From the NCBI GenBank assembly GCA_947501025.1, contig CANMUM010000008.1, forward strand, positions 1-64,000: a DNA stretch of 64,000 nucleotides, given 5' to 3'. Below the pieces are notes generated by a model that had not been told where the DNA came from, did no database searches, and worked only from the letters and a program-made list of their open reading frames with translations. A program made the position numbers and the translations under genes. The number at the start of each line of letters is the position of its first letter. The stretch's first letter is position 1. The DNA is from an uncultured Paracoccaceae bacterium. Lineage in GTDB: Bacteria > Pseudomonadota > Alphaproteobacteria > Rhodobacterales > Rhodobacteraceae. Below, piece by piece: positions 40,560 to 48,570 of the stretch.

Positions 40560-42652
40560 TTGTCAGCGTTAAATTTAGGGGCATTGATTTCTGGTGATAT
40601 GGTGGAAACAGCTTCATTTGTCTCGTCAATTACATCCGCATCGGTATCAATAACTTCACCAAAGGGAATATCCACGTCAGTCTGCGTTTTCAGCGGCGTA
40701 TCCTCAATGAATCTTGGGCCATGATAAAGTTCTCGGTCAAGGCGCTCTAATCGCTCAGGACTCAATTCAACTGGTGCTAGCTGTGCACGAGCTTTCGCCA
40801 TGTCCACTATCTTCCCTATGCGCTTTAAGGCTCCGTCTCGCACATCAGATTGGATTTCAGCTTCCTTATGGTACTTTTGAGCAAGAGCACGATACTCAGC
40901 AATCCAATCCATCATACGAACACCTTCCGTATGTGGCTCAATACTATCTGCTCGAACCCACCGATCATTTATCCAGATCATAGCAAAGCCAATGTTTTCT
41001 GGATGAACTCTGAACTTGAATTCACGCTGATCAGTCGATTTTCGAACTTGGCGAAGTTCTTCGCAGCTATAGTGCAAATGATAGAGCTGTAGGCCGCGTT
41101 TGCTAACTATCCGTGTATATTCAATCCCTAATGCCATGGTAATCTGTTCCCACCCTTGTGGAGGTCTCAAGCCAAATGTTTTAACACCTTCTTTCCAAGC
41201 ATTCGCTGGTGTTTGACCCTGAAGACCAGCATGAGGTTTGTGGTGGTAGTAATCTACGATCCACGTCAATAAAATTGAAGTGAGATCTTCATCAGTTAAA
41301 GCAACAAGGTCTTCGCCACTGTTTGCTTGTCTTTCTTCGACACTCGCAAAAGTTCGACCAACAAGTTTCGGCATCAATCCGCCAGCGAGACTACCAAATG
41401 TGCGTTCAATCCTACCACGCATCTCAGGGACACCAGCGGGGCCGAACTCGGCCAACACACCTAGATACGTAAGAGCCCTAACCGTTTCACCAGAAATGAA
41501 AGCTGATCCTGTATCACAGGCCACTGTCATAGGCGTTCCATGTTGCTCCCATGATGAACGAGCTCCCATTGCTCGCGCGAGATCCGTCTTATTTTGTAGC
41601 ACCTGAAAGAGGAGCCGTTTCGTCGCCTCAGTGGATGGGTTTTCGGTTAAAACAAAACCCAAAATAACCCGTGTAGCAGCATCGATTGCAACTACAATCC
41701 AACGCCTTCCGCGTGGTATTTGCATGCGTTGCTTCGGTGTTAATGTTTCCCATAACCCTAGCTTTTGGAAAAACGTTATAAGATCAACTTTCCATTCATC
41801 GATTTCAACGCGCTCGAGCGGCATCAAAACCGACAGGCCATTATACAAGCTCGCATATATAGCTCTAGCCTTGTCTATTCCAAGCTGTACGCAATCCACA
41901 TGGAAGTTATCAAATGCGTTTACTCGGGCATAAATTGTACTGCGCGAAGGAATTGTAAGGAGAGGCAAGTTATGAGTATCACGTCTCTTATTTTCATCTT
42001 TGAAAGCACGGATTGTATCCACAACCACGGTGTTTTTATCAGGCCCTTGATACGCAATGTATTTCTTGGCACGTTGTTGTAGAAAGTCTTCAGTGTCTGT
42101 GTCGAAGTAACCTTTGCGTAGATGTAGAGCTTGTCGACCATCACCCAAACCTAAAGCATTGCAGCCTGACTTTTTGAAAGCTTTGTAATACGTACGTAAA
42201 GTACGCGGAGAAACAGTCTTCGTAAGTTGATCGGTCTCGATTTGAAGTCTAAACTTTGTTCCAAGTTCAATTGCTCGACCAAGAATAGCATCTTTGTTGT
42301 CACGCAAACTCTGATCAGTCATGACGAGACGCTTTTCATTCTTTAGCGCATCAATTGCGGCGCTAAGCAAATAACGCAACATAACTCTTTGAGCCGCTTT
42401 TGTATCAAAGCTTGCAATTTGTTTTTCAAGATTAAATTCACGAGCTTTCTTGGCTTCCTTGCAATAATAATTGGCCTCGAAGCGAAAGTCTCTTTGCTCT
42501 GTTAGATATTTCAGCTCCTTTTCCGAGTAGACTTCAGTTTGTTCAGGATTGTTTTCATTTTTAAAGTGGTAATATCCATCCGCAATTTTTATAAGACGTA
42601 ACGACAGTGAACCAGATGATAAACGATCTTTTGGTGTCATGTGATAATTCAT
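40544..42652 (-). CDS. TnsB/TniA/MuA-type DDE transposase
   Basis: A 702-residue transposase with a retroviral-integrase core. The catalytic triad can be read as Asp285 (ERVEIDEW), Asp380 (VACDTGSAF) and Glu416 (RGRIERTFGSL), with the 35-residue D-E spacing of the family. Upstream helices contain HTH-like segments for end binding (SPRTLRTYYKAFKKSG). The Mu C-terminal-type beta barrel and an acidic tail that may contact the ATPase follow. It overlaps the TnsA-like gene by four bases (ATGA). Confidence 0.93.
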   Translation of the reverse strand: MNYHMTPKDRLSSGSLSLRLIKIADGYYHFKNENNPEQTEVYSEKELKYLTEQRDFRFEANYYCKEAKKAREFNLEKQIASFDTKAAQRVMLRYLLSAAIDALKNEKRLVMTDQSLRDNKDAILGRAIELGTKFRLQIETDQLTKTVSPRTLRTYYKAFKKSGCNALGLGDGRQALHLRKGYFDTDTEDFLQQRAKKYIAYQGPDKNTVVVDTIRAFKDENKRRDTHNLPLLTIPSRSTIYARVNAFDNFHVDCVQLGIDKARAIYASLYNGLSVLMPLERVEIDEWKVDLITFFQKLGLWETLTPKQRMQIPRGRRWIVVAIDAATRVILGFVLTENPSTEATKRLLFQVLQNKTDLARAMGARSSWEQHGTPMTVACDTGSAFISGETVRALTYLGVLAEFGPAGVPEMRGRIERTFGSLAGGLMPKLVGRTFASVEERQANSGEDLVALTDEDLTSILLTWIVDYYHHKPHAGLQGQTPANAWKEGVKTFGLRPPQGWEQITMALGIEYTRIVSKRGLQLYHLHYSCEELRQVRKSTDQREFKFRVHPENIGFAMIWINDRWVRADSIEPHTEGVRMMDWIAEYRALAQKYHKEAEIQSDVRDGALKRIGKIVDMAKARAQLAPVELSPERLERLDRELYHGPRFIEDTPLKTQTDVDIPFGEVIDTDADVIDETNEAVSTISPEINAPKFNADKWRLE

Positions 42653-43350
42653 GCCCAGTTCCCTCCTCTAAAGATGATACTTTTTGGTGAGATGATTTCA
42701 GGATGAGCCGACTTTATACGGCTATCAAATAGCGCTTCCAACACGGCACCAAATCCTCCAACGGGATGCCCCGCCTTTACAAGTAATTGCTCGACCGTTG
42801 TTTGGTGGTTCATTTCTCTAATAAGTGAACCGATTATCTCACGGGCAGCTTCAGTGATCAGAGTCTTTGCCTTAAATAAGCGCTCAGCATTAATACCTTC
42901 GGATGTATGAAAACTCTTATCTGTAAATAATATTACATCATTGGCAAAGTCTGTTGGCATTTGCTGTGCCAACTGGCGAACCTTAGATTGAAATTCCGCC
43001 TTTGATGCAGAAGGAGAGTTTTTAACAATGATTGCAAGTTTGCGTCCATTGTTAAGCGTAACCAAAAAATCAAAAATGTGCTTTCGCTTGGAACCAGAAT
43101 GATCCACAAAATCCACAGCTGGCGGTTGTTCATGTAAATCAAATACATTGTTGCGTGCAAACATTAGCATCGCAAAACTACGCTCCAACTTACTCTCGAA
43201 GTACATTTTACGTGGCCGAAACTCGTTACTCGGCAACTGTACAGGAGCTACTGTTCTTTGACTTCCTCGTGTGCGCAGGTTGATTTTTCGTGATGCGCGA
43301 CTTGGTAAAGTGGGTAGGTAGTTTTCAGTTATATTCATTAGATTTGTCAT
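42649..43350 (-). CDS. TnsA-like endonuclease, possibly catalytically altered
   Basis: A 233-residue protein matching the TnsA N-terminal nuclease fold: FESKLERSFAMLM (Glu56), the VFDLHEQPPAVDF strand, HIFDFLVT (Asp94) and KLAIIVK (Lys110). TnsA cuts the 5' ends of the transposon to allow cut-and-paste movement. Known enzymes have Gln or Glu two residues before the Lys; here that position (108) is Ile. The start at 43350 has AAGGAG seven bases upstream; a TTG further up at 43425 lies inside the operator palindrome and is rejected. Confidence 0.75.
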   Translation of the reverse strand: MTNLMNITENYLPTLPSRASRKINLRTRGSQRTVAPVQLPSNEFRPRKMYFESKLERSFAMLMFARNNVFDLHEQPPAVDFVDHSGSKRKHIFDFLVTLNNGRKLAIIVKNSPSASKAEFQSKVRQLAQQMPTDFANDVILFTDKSFHTSEGINAERLFKAKTLITEAAREIIGSLIREMNHQTTVEQLLVKAGHPVGGFGAVLEALFDSRIKSAHPEIISPKSIIFRGGNWA

Positions 43351-43401
43351 CTTCTTCTCCTTTTCGCAAACCTTTAAGTCCGCGAGGCAATACAAATTTG
43401 G

Positions 43402-43425
43402 TTGCGCAAAATCATTTTTGCGCAA
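43402..43425. promoter_or_regulatory. Palindromic operator upstream of the transposition operon
   Basis: A perfect inverted repeat of TTGCGCAAAA and TTTTGCGCAA with four bases (TCAT) between. It lies between the small HTH gene and tnsA, about 50 bases ahead of the tnsA start. It is the most obvious binding site for the Ner-like regulator. Confidence 0.6.
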
Positions 43426-43556
43426 TTCACTTGACTTTTTTCTGAAAAAAGGAGATCAAAGAGATATTGATGGGTTCTTTGAACTCAATGCGTCTGGGGG
43501 TTGTCGAAAACCTTCGGACGTTTCTTTTTTTAGATAAGCCGTTTTTACTTTGTTTT

Positions 43557-43817
43557 TTAACTTTCCTTCATTTTCGCCTCCGTTTCATTTATAATATTTT
43601 CCAACCAAAAGTCTTCATCTTGAAACAAATCACGATGCTCTATATTGAGCAGCCGAGATACTTCCATTTCTATTCGTTTTGATTTTCTAAAGCGGCTGAG
43701 TACAATACTGACACTCGCTACAGAAATGCCCAGAGAATTTGCGACCTTAGTGAGAGTGTATCCCCTTTCACGCAACTTCAGTTTTATAATTTCTTTTCTT
43801 CGGTGATCAATGCTCAT
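43557..43817 (-). CDS. Small HTH regulator, Ner/Nlp-like
   Basis: An 86-residue protein with a helix-turn-helix RGYTLTKVANSLGISVASVSIVLSRFRKSKRIE (about residues 18-50), resembling the Ner/Nlp-type regulators of Mu-like elements. An acidic C-terminal helix follows. It is encoded just upstream and in the same direction as the transposition genes. Likely role, by analogy with Mu Ner, is repression of the transposase operon through the palindrome at 43402. The start has AAGG upstream. Confidence 0.72.
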   Translation of the reverse strand: MSIDHRRKEIIKLKLRERGYTLTKVANSLGISVASVSIVLSRFRKSKRIEMEVSRLLNIEHRDLFQDEDFWLENIINETEAKMKES

Positions 43818-44199
43818 GGTAACCTTAGTCTAAAACGAACTCTCTAAACTTGAATCATTTTAGAACAACATGCAACAAAAAAATTTATTTAACCAACTGA
43901 TTTTAAACGATTTTATCTATTTTTACTTGTAAATCAGACAAATTTGCTGTTTGATTTTTTAGTTTAAAAGAAGCAAATGTTGTGAATTCAATAGGTTCTA
44001 TGGATAGCGAAATGTAATTTTCAGTAATCAAGTTATAAAATGACACATAATAAAATTTATTACTTACAATCGAAAAAAAATGCACATAATTTGCTGTACG
44101 CCCCCAATTGGGAAAATTTGTGCGGAAATTAGGCAACTTTCGCCATTTCCTTTTGCTTACTCTTTGAGCTGTTCTTGATTGGCTTAGCCTTGAGGTCTC
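43818..44199. other. AT-rich gap, no supported gene
   Basis: About 380 bases, strongly AT-rich, between the HTH gene and the structured leader. TTTGCTGT-type motifs recur at 43943 and 44089, and AAGCAAATGTTGT occurs at 43971, which may be degraded transposon-end sites. A minus-strand open stretch (43903-44136) has biased composition and no family resemblance, so I do not call it a gene. The far end of the transposon may lie here but no inverted match to the tRNA-side end is visible. Confidence 0.3.
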
Positions 44200-44415
44200 A
44201 CAAAACAGTGTGATCTCGGGTTGTTGTAACCCCTCCTAGTGTGGTCTGGCATGACCGTAAAACCTCCCTCACCTTTTATGGTCGGGGAAGGCTGCGGCTA
44301 TACAATACTGCCTCGACTTGAAGGTCGTACACTGGTCCTTTGGCTGCTTAATAACTCCCCGACTTCCAGAGATAAGCTCTGGAGGTCATTTTTTAGCAAA
44401 CTTAGGGAGTTTAAC
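44200..44415 (+). promoter_or_regulatory. Structured leader with terminator and ribosome-site sequestration
   Basis: The leader has small hairpins GGGTT/AACCC (44219-44233) and GGTC/GACC (44243-44256). GGTCGGGG (44280-44287) can pair with CCCCGACT (44357-44364), which overlaps the 5' arm of the terminator hairpin at 44361. AACTCCC (44353-44359) is exactly complementary to the ribosome site GGGAGTT (44405-44411). These pairings compete, the layout of an attenuator or riboswitch. No known class was recognised. Confidence 0.5.
44361..44394 (+). terminator. Intrinsic terminator inside the leader
   Basis: An 11-bp stem GACTTCCAGAG/CTCTGGAGGTC (one G-T pair) with loop ATAAG is followed by A and six T residues. 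It ends 21 bases before the ATG of the secreted-protein gene, so it acts on that gene's own transcript. Confidence 0.8.
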
Positions 44416-44898
44416 ATGTTAAAGCTTACACATATATCAAACACCAAAGCGATTGCATTCTGTGCTGCATTCTTTCTATCTAGCGAACTGTCTGCACAAG
44501 ACCTCAGCTCATTTGAGCCTGTCACAGAAAGCCGCCCAGAAACATCACAAGATTTTTCTATCGCTGGCATATCAAATCGCATGACGCCTGATGCGGCGAA
44601 AGCTGCAATGGAAGAGCATTTTGGCGAAGAAGTAGCCTTTCAAGAGGGCTTACTTAAAATACGTTCTCATGTTGGAAAGGGTATTCAATTTTGGCTACGT
44701 ACGAAGAGTGTAAAACCTTGGATCGGACCTATGCAGCGTATGAACTCAAACCCGTATGATGAATTCAACGGGATGCTTGGCACAAATGCACTAGATGAAC
44801 AGGTCGTTGACCTCTACAATTGGAATACTGAAGTTTACTATGCTCCAACAACTTGGCGGACGTCGCGAGCTCTTGAGCAATTACCACTGGCAGCATAG
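44416..44898 (+). CDS. Secreted protein of unknown function
   Basis: A 160-residue protein whose start at 44416 has AGGGAG upstream. The signal peptide MLKLTHISNTKAIAFCAAFF...LSA is probably cleaved before QDLSS. The mature part contains SIAGISNRMTPDAAKAAMEEHFG, similar in pattern to small periplasmic proteins with a GMTPEEA-type repeat, but I recognise no named family. The reading frame is also open upstream through the leader to 44239. Sequence after the stop remains protein-like in another frame (SIAAELGDYLAIS), so the C-terminus may be frameshifted. Confidence 0.55.
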   Translation: MLKLTHISNTKAIAFCAAFFLSSELSAQDLSSFEPVTESRPETSQDFSIAGISNRMTPDAAKAAMEEHFGEEVAFQEGLLKIRSHVGKGIQFWLRTKSVKPWIGPMQRMNSNPYDEFNGMLGTNALDEQVVDLYNWNTEVYYAPTTWRTSRALEQLPLAA

Positions 44899-45184
44899 CT
44901 GCTGAACTCGGTGATTATTTGGCCATATCATATTTTTGCAATTAAGAGTTGACTCGCGAAGGAAGGTGAATGTAACCTTTTCACAGGTAGATCGGAACGC
45001 GTTAAAATCTTAACGCATAATTTAGGGACAAGTTTATTGGGGGATAATAGTTTCAAAGATACAATTTTGGCAAAAAAATGTTTGATGTTGTTGACAAAAT
45101 TCGTGAACAACTTTTCAAGTTGTCAGTAGGCTCAATCAAGAAGCGATACTTGACTTATCATTAACAACTTTAGAAAAGGTCGGG

Positions 45185-45577
45185 ATGATACGGAATTTTG
45201 TTTTTGGTATAGTTTTTATTTTGGTGTTAGTAAGTTGTTCGGACTTACGCCCTAGGAATTTTATTACATATACATGTGGAGGAGAAAAATACGGAATTGC
45301 ATTTTTCTCATCAGATAATAGCCAGGCAATAATATCTTTCGGATCATTTGAAAAACTTCCATTAAAGATCACCATTTCTAGTGATAGAACTCAAGCACAT
45401 TACGGTTTTTATTTAGGGGAACGAGAAGTTGAAATCGTTGAATTATTCGTAGAAAAGCCGTTGGCAAATGGAAATTATTTTGGGGATGGTTTTGGGTCAG
45501 AAGCGGCGTATTTAAATTTTAAAGATTCTAACGAAGAGGCAATACCATGTGAAGGTATTTTGAAGCTAAGTTCTTAA
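45185..45577 (+). CDS. Small lipoprotein of unknown function
   Basis: A 130-residue protein with a lipoprotein leader (MIRNFVFGIVFILVLVSCS, lipobox LVSC). The mature domain has two further cysteines (YTCGGEKYG, AIPCEGILKL) likely forming a disulfide, and beta-rich predicted content. It is AT-rich like its neighbours. AAAGG lies ahead of the ATG. Upstream (45078-45160) there are fragmentary coding-like stretches in two frames, suggesting a decayed gene. Function is unknown. Confidence 0.55.
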   Translation: MIRNFVFGIVFILVLVSCSDLRPRNFITYTCGGEKYGIAFFSSDNSQAIISFGSFEKLPLKITISSDRTQAHYGFYLGEREVEIVELFVEKPLANGNYFGDGFGSEAAYLNFKDSNEEAIPCEGILKLSS

Positions 45578-45608
45578 ATAAATTAGCATAAGTAAAAGTG
45601 TAAATCAA

Positions 45609-46085
45609 ATGGGTACATATACAATAAACGACTACACTGTAACGGTTAACGGAGAACAGTTTTTAGGAAAGGGAGAATTAGATAGAATCTTAGCTACTGT
45701 TAATACATATACTTCCGGAGTAATGAACGGGACGATTAATCCATCTCAATCGCCTACAAAAATTGAAATAAATGTCTTACAGAATCAAGCTCAATTAATT
45801 GAATTAAACCCAATACTTCAAAGAGACGCAGGGGCTGGATTGTTAAGTGCAGATGGGACGACTGCAATAGTTTGGCTTGTACCATCGAACCCGCTTTTCG
45901 ATCCTTGGATTGGGGGTAGCTTGGAGTCCCTGGTTGTCCATGAACTTACGCATGGTTTTTATAATTTAGAGCACGGTTCAACATTTCAAGAAACCGTCCT
46001 TAGTGATAGTGAAAAGCTAGGCATTGATGCCAATTGGGTCGATAGTTTTTTCAGCACCTGCTTCACGTCTTCCACCCCCATCACA
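45609..46085 (+). pseudogene. Truncated zincin-like protein (HELTH motif), 3' end replaced by IS6 remnant
   Basis: The frame starts MGTYTINDYTVTVNGEQFLG and carries SLVVHELTHGFYNLEHGSTFQ, a HExxH zinc-peptidase motif with a downstream Glu-His. No signal peptide is seen; the glycine-poor N-terminus resembles parts of secreted calcium-dependent or toxin-associated proteins, but no family can be named. Between about 46020 and 46090 the frame runs into antisense IS6 transposase sequence, so the natural C-terminus is lost. It follows the lipoprotein gene by 31 bases. Confidence 0.5.
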
Positions 46086-46480
46086 AGGGCGGCACGTCTG
46101 TTACGCCTCTTAGTTAACAAGCACTTCGCCTTAATGATCAATAGCTCGCCAAAGGTAAAGCCGTTCGCCATTAATTTTGACGAAAATCCTCTCGGGATAT
46201 TGCTGCGCAATACCCTGCTGGGCAATGCATCATCCAAATGCCACCTCCAATTCGAATGCAAACCAGCTCGCTGTTTTCGAATTTTCTGCGCAAAAATTGA
46301 TCCAAAACCGTATCGTTTCGTGACAAATATCAATTCCACGCTCTGACAAAATGTCTTCAACTTGACGAAAGCAAAGTGGATATTTGATGTAATAAAGAAC
46401 CGCTAATTTGATAATTTCAGGCGATGAATTGAAATATTTGAATAGGTTTGATTGGTCATCCGAAAAATCTAGGCAAATGT
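46080..46480 (-). pseudogene. IS6-family transposase remnant, N-terminal half
   Basis: Minus-strand sequence reads NLFKYFNSSPEIIKLAVLYY, YPLCFRQVEDILSERGIDI, CHETIRFW and SNWRWHLDD, the N-terminal half of an IS6-family transposase including the first catalytic Asp (WHLDD). After that an inserted stretch of about 45 bases shifts the frame. IFVKINGERLYLWRAIDH continues in another frame with a stop, then TKRRNRRAAL. The C-terminal half is missing. It is clearly inactive. Confidence 0.75.
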
Positions 46481-46495
46481 CATTAAGTTGTCAAC

Positions 46496-46507
46496 TTAGT
46501 CTGACAA
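46496..46507 (-). repeat. TTGTCAGACTAA motif, copy 1 (inverted)
   Basis: TTAGTCTGACAA on the plus strand, at the N-terminal edge of the first IS6 remnant and just beyond the fghA stop. The complement continues GTTGACAAC, resembling 61652 onward (ATTGACGA). It is the inverse of the copies at 61652 and 62041. Confidence 0.45.
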
Positions 46508-46513
46508 CGCTTA

Positions 46514-47338
46514 TCAAAGATTTTGGGCATGAAACGCGATATGATCTCGCATGAATGTTGAAATAAAGTAATAGCTATGATCATACCCTGATTGCATACG
46601 AAAGTTGCCGGCCTGACGCTTTGAAGCCATTGCTTGAGCAAGCGTTTCTGGGCGCAGAAGGTCAAGGAAATTATCAGCCGCACCTTGATCGATGAGGATC
46701 GGATTTACGTGGCCTTTTTCGAGCATCAATAAGGACGCATCATGGGCTTTCCAAGTCGTTTCGTCATTACCCAAATAGGCCGTAAATTGTTTGCGACCCC
46801 AATCGGAGTTTGTCGGGTTTGCAATTGGCGCAAATGCCGAGACGGATTTAAACACCTCCGGCAAGGTCATTCCTATGGTCAATGCACCATGTCCGCCCAT
46901 AGAATGGCCTGTGATAGATTGCCGTTCACGATCTAACGGAAACGCGTCAAACACAAGATCCGAAAGTTCGGAAGTGATGTAATCCCACATTTGGAAATGA
47001 GACGCCCATGGCGCAACCGTCGCGTTTACGTAAAAACCAGCCCCCTGCCCCAAATCAAAAGCTTCATCATTGGTAACATCCTCACCTCGCGGTGACGTAT
47101 CTGGAAAAATCACTGCAATGCCAAATTCGGCCGCATGAGCTTGGGCGCCGGCTTTAGTCATCGCGTTCTCATGTGTGCACGTCAAACCAGAAAGATACCA
47201 TAAGACGGGTACTTTGTGCGGCCTTTCTTGTGGCGGCAGATAAACCGAAAACGTCATCTCGCAATTGGTTGTTTTGGCCGCATGGGAATACACACCCTGC
47301 ACGCCACCAAAACATATGTTTTCTGAAAGGATTTGCAT
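46514..47338 (-). CDS. fghA: S-formylglutathione hydrolase
   Basis: The 274-residue esterase-D-type hydrolase splits S-formylglutathione to formate and glutathione, step two of GSH-dependent formaldehyde oxidation. The nucleophile is Ser146 in GHSMGGHGAL, and WYLSGLTCTHEN forms the oxyanion-side loop. The C-terminal region YDHSYYFISTFMRDH holds the catalytic His. It is three bases downstream of adhC on the same strand, the standard pairing. Confidence 0.96.
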   Translation of the reverse strand: MQILSENICFGGVQGVYSHAAKTTNCEMTFSVYLPPQERPHKVPVLWYLSGLTCTHENAMTKAGAQAHAAEFGIAVIFPDTSPRGEDVTNDEAFDLGQGAGFYVNATVAPWASHFQMWDYITSELSDLVFDAFPLDRERQSITGHSMGGHGALTIGMTLPEVFKSVSAFAPIANPTNSDWGRKQFTAYLGNDETTWKAHDASLLMLEKGHVNPILIDQGAADNFLDLLRPETLAQAMASKRQAGNFRMQSGYDHSYYFISTFMRDHIAFHAQNL

Positions 47339-47341
47339 AAA

Positions 47342-48457
47342 CTAGAATTCTACTACAGCACGGATAGATTTGCCAGCATGCATCAAATGAAAACCTTCAT
47401 TAATCTGATTCAAAGTCAGCTTGTGAGTAATCATAGGATCAATCTCCACTTTGCCTTCCATGTACCAATCAACAATTTTTGGAACATCAGTGCGCCCTTT
47501 TGCGCCGCCGAAAGCTGTGCCACGCCAAACGCGCCCTGTGACCAATTGAAAGGGCCGCGTAGAAATTTCCGCACCTGCGGCAGCAACACCAATGATCACG
47601 CTCTCGCCCCAACCTTTATGCGCCGCTTCTAGTGCCTGACGCATGACGGTTGTATTGCCTGTTGCATCAAAAGTATAATCTGCGCCGCCGCCTGTGAGTT
47701 CCACCAAATGAGTCACAAGATCTCCATCCACGCTGGACGGATTCACAAAATCGGTCAAACCGAAATACCTGCTCAGTTCTTTCTTGTCGTCGTTCAGATC
47801 TACGCCGACAATCTGATCTGCGCCCGCCATGCGCAATCCCTGTATCACGTTCAAGCCGATGCCGCCCAAGCCAAACACAACACAACGCGCACCGATTTCG
47901 ACCTTGGCGGTATTGATAACCGCGCCAATGCCCGTGGTCACACCACAACCGATATAACAGATTTTATCAAACGGTGCGTCTTTGCGCACTTTCGCAAGCG
48001 CGATTTCAGGCACAACCGTATGATTGGCGAAAGTTGAACAGCCCATGTAGTGATAAATTGGCGTACCATCCAACATTGAGAACCGTGTAGTTCCATCGGG
48101 TAATAACCCTTGACCTTGCGTACCCCGGATAGCTTGGCATAGATTGGTTTTTCCCGACAGGCAATATTCGCAATTGCGACACTCTGGGGTGTAAAGTGGG
48201 ATCACATGATCGCCAACCTCCAGTGTCGTCACATCTTCGCCAACCTCCATCACAACGCCCGCGCCTTCATGACCTAAGATGGTTGGGAAAATACCTTCGG
48301 GATCATCGCCAGATCGTGTAAATTCATCCGTATGACAAAGTCCTGTGGCCTTAACTTCAATCAAAACCTCGCCTCGCTTTGGGCCTTCGAGATTAACTTC
48401 CATAATTTCTAGCGGCTTACCTGCGGCAACGGCTACGGCGGCACGAGTTCTCATCAT
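47342..48457 (-). CDS. adhC: S-(hydroxymethyl)glutathione dehydrogenase (class III alcohol dehydrogenase)
   Basis: The 371-residue zinc enzyme oxidises S-hydroxymethylglutathione (formaldehyde plus GSH) to S-formylglutathione using NAD. Catalytic zinc ligands are in GLCHTDEF (Cys41) and ILGHEGAG (His63). The structural zinc site is Cys93, Cys96, Cys99 and Cys107 ([15 protein letters not shown]). [12 protein letters not shown] is the NAD-binding Rossmann loop. AAGGATG precedes the ATG. It is divergent from hutD and followed by fghA. Confidence 0.97.
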   Translation of the reverse strand: MMRTRAAVAVAAGKPLEIMEVNLEGPKRGEVLIEVKATGLCHTDEFTRSGDDPEGIFPTILGHEGAGVVMEVGEDVTTLEVGDHVIPLYTPECRNCEYCLSGKTNLCQAIRGTQGQGLLPDGTTRFSMLDGTPIYHYMGCSTFANHTVVPEIALAKVRKDAPFDKICYIGCGVTTGIGAVINTAKVEIGARCVVFGLGGIGLNVIQGLRMAGADQIVGVDLNDDKKELSRYFGLTDFVNPSSVDGDLVTHLVELTGGGADYTFDATGNTTVMRQALEAAHKGWGESVIIGVAAAGAEISTRPFQLVTGRVWRGTAFGGAKGRTDVPKIVDWYMEGKVEIDPMITHKLTLNQINEGFHLMHAGKSIRAVVEF

Positions 48458-48477
48458 TTCACGGCATCCTTATATTT

Positions 48478-48491
48478 TATGTATGTACTTA
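48478..48491. promoter_or_regulatory. Candidate HutC operator between adhC and hutD
   Basis: TATGTATGTACTTA resembles the perfect palindrome in the hutF-hutI gap (TATGT, four bases, ACATA) with one mismatch in the right half-site. It lies upstream of hutD. Assignment to HutC is inferred from position and similarity. Confidence 0.35.
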
Positions 48492-48570
48492 ATGTGATTT
48501 AGAGTAGTATTAACTTCTGATTTGAGTTAGGTCAAGTGATCAGGTCATAAACATAGTAGAGCAGATATAT

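Noticed and set aside
43096-43125. Inverted match AATCCACA to the transposon terminus
   Set aside because: It lies inside the tnsA coding region and is only eight bases long.
37592-43817. CRISPR-associated transposon (CAST)
   Set aside because: No CRISPR repeats, Cas genes or guide-like array were seen, and TniQ is long like TnsD.
43903-44136. Minus-strand 77-codon frame in the AT-rich gap
   Set aside because: Composition-driven, no ribosome site and no recognisable domain.
44239-44415. N-terminal extension of the secreted protein through the structured leader
   Set aside because: The signal peptide starts exactly at the ATG at 44416, which has AGGGAG upstream; the extension would place it internally.
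44200-44415. tmRNA, RNase P RNA or group II intron fragment as explanation for the leader
   Set aside because: No tRNA-like ends with CCA, no conserved RNase P core and no domain V-like hairpin were found.
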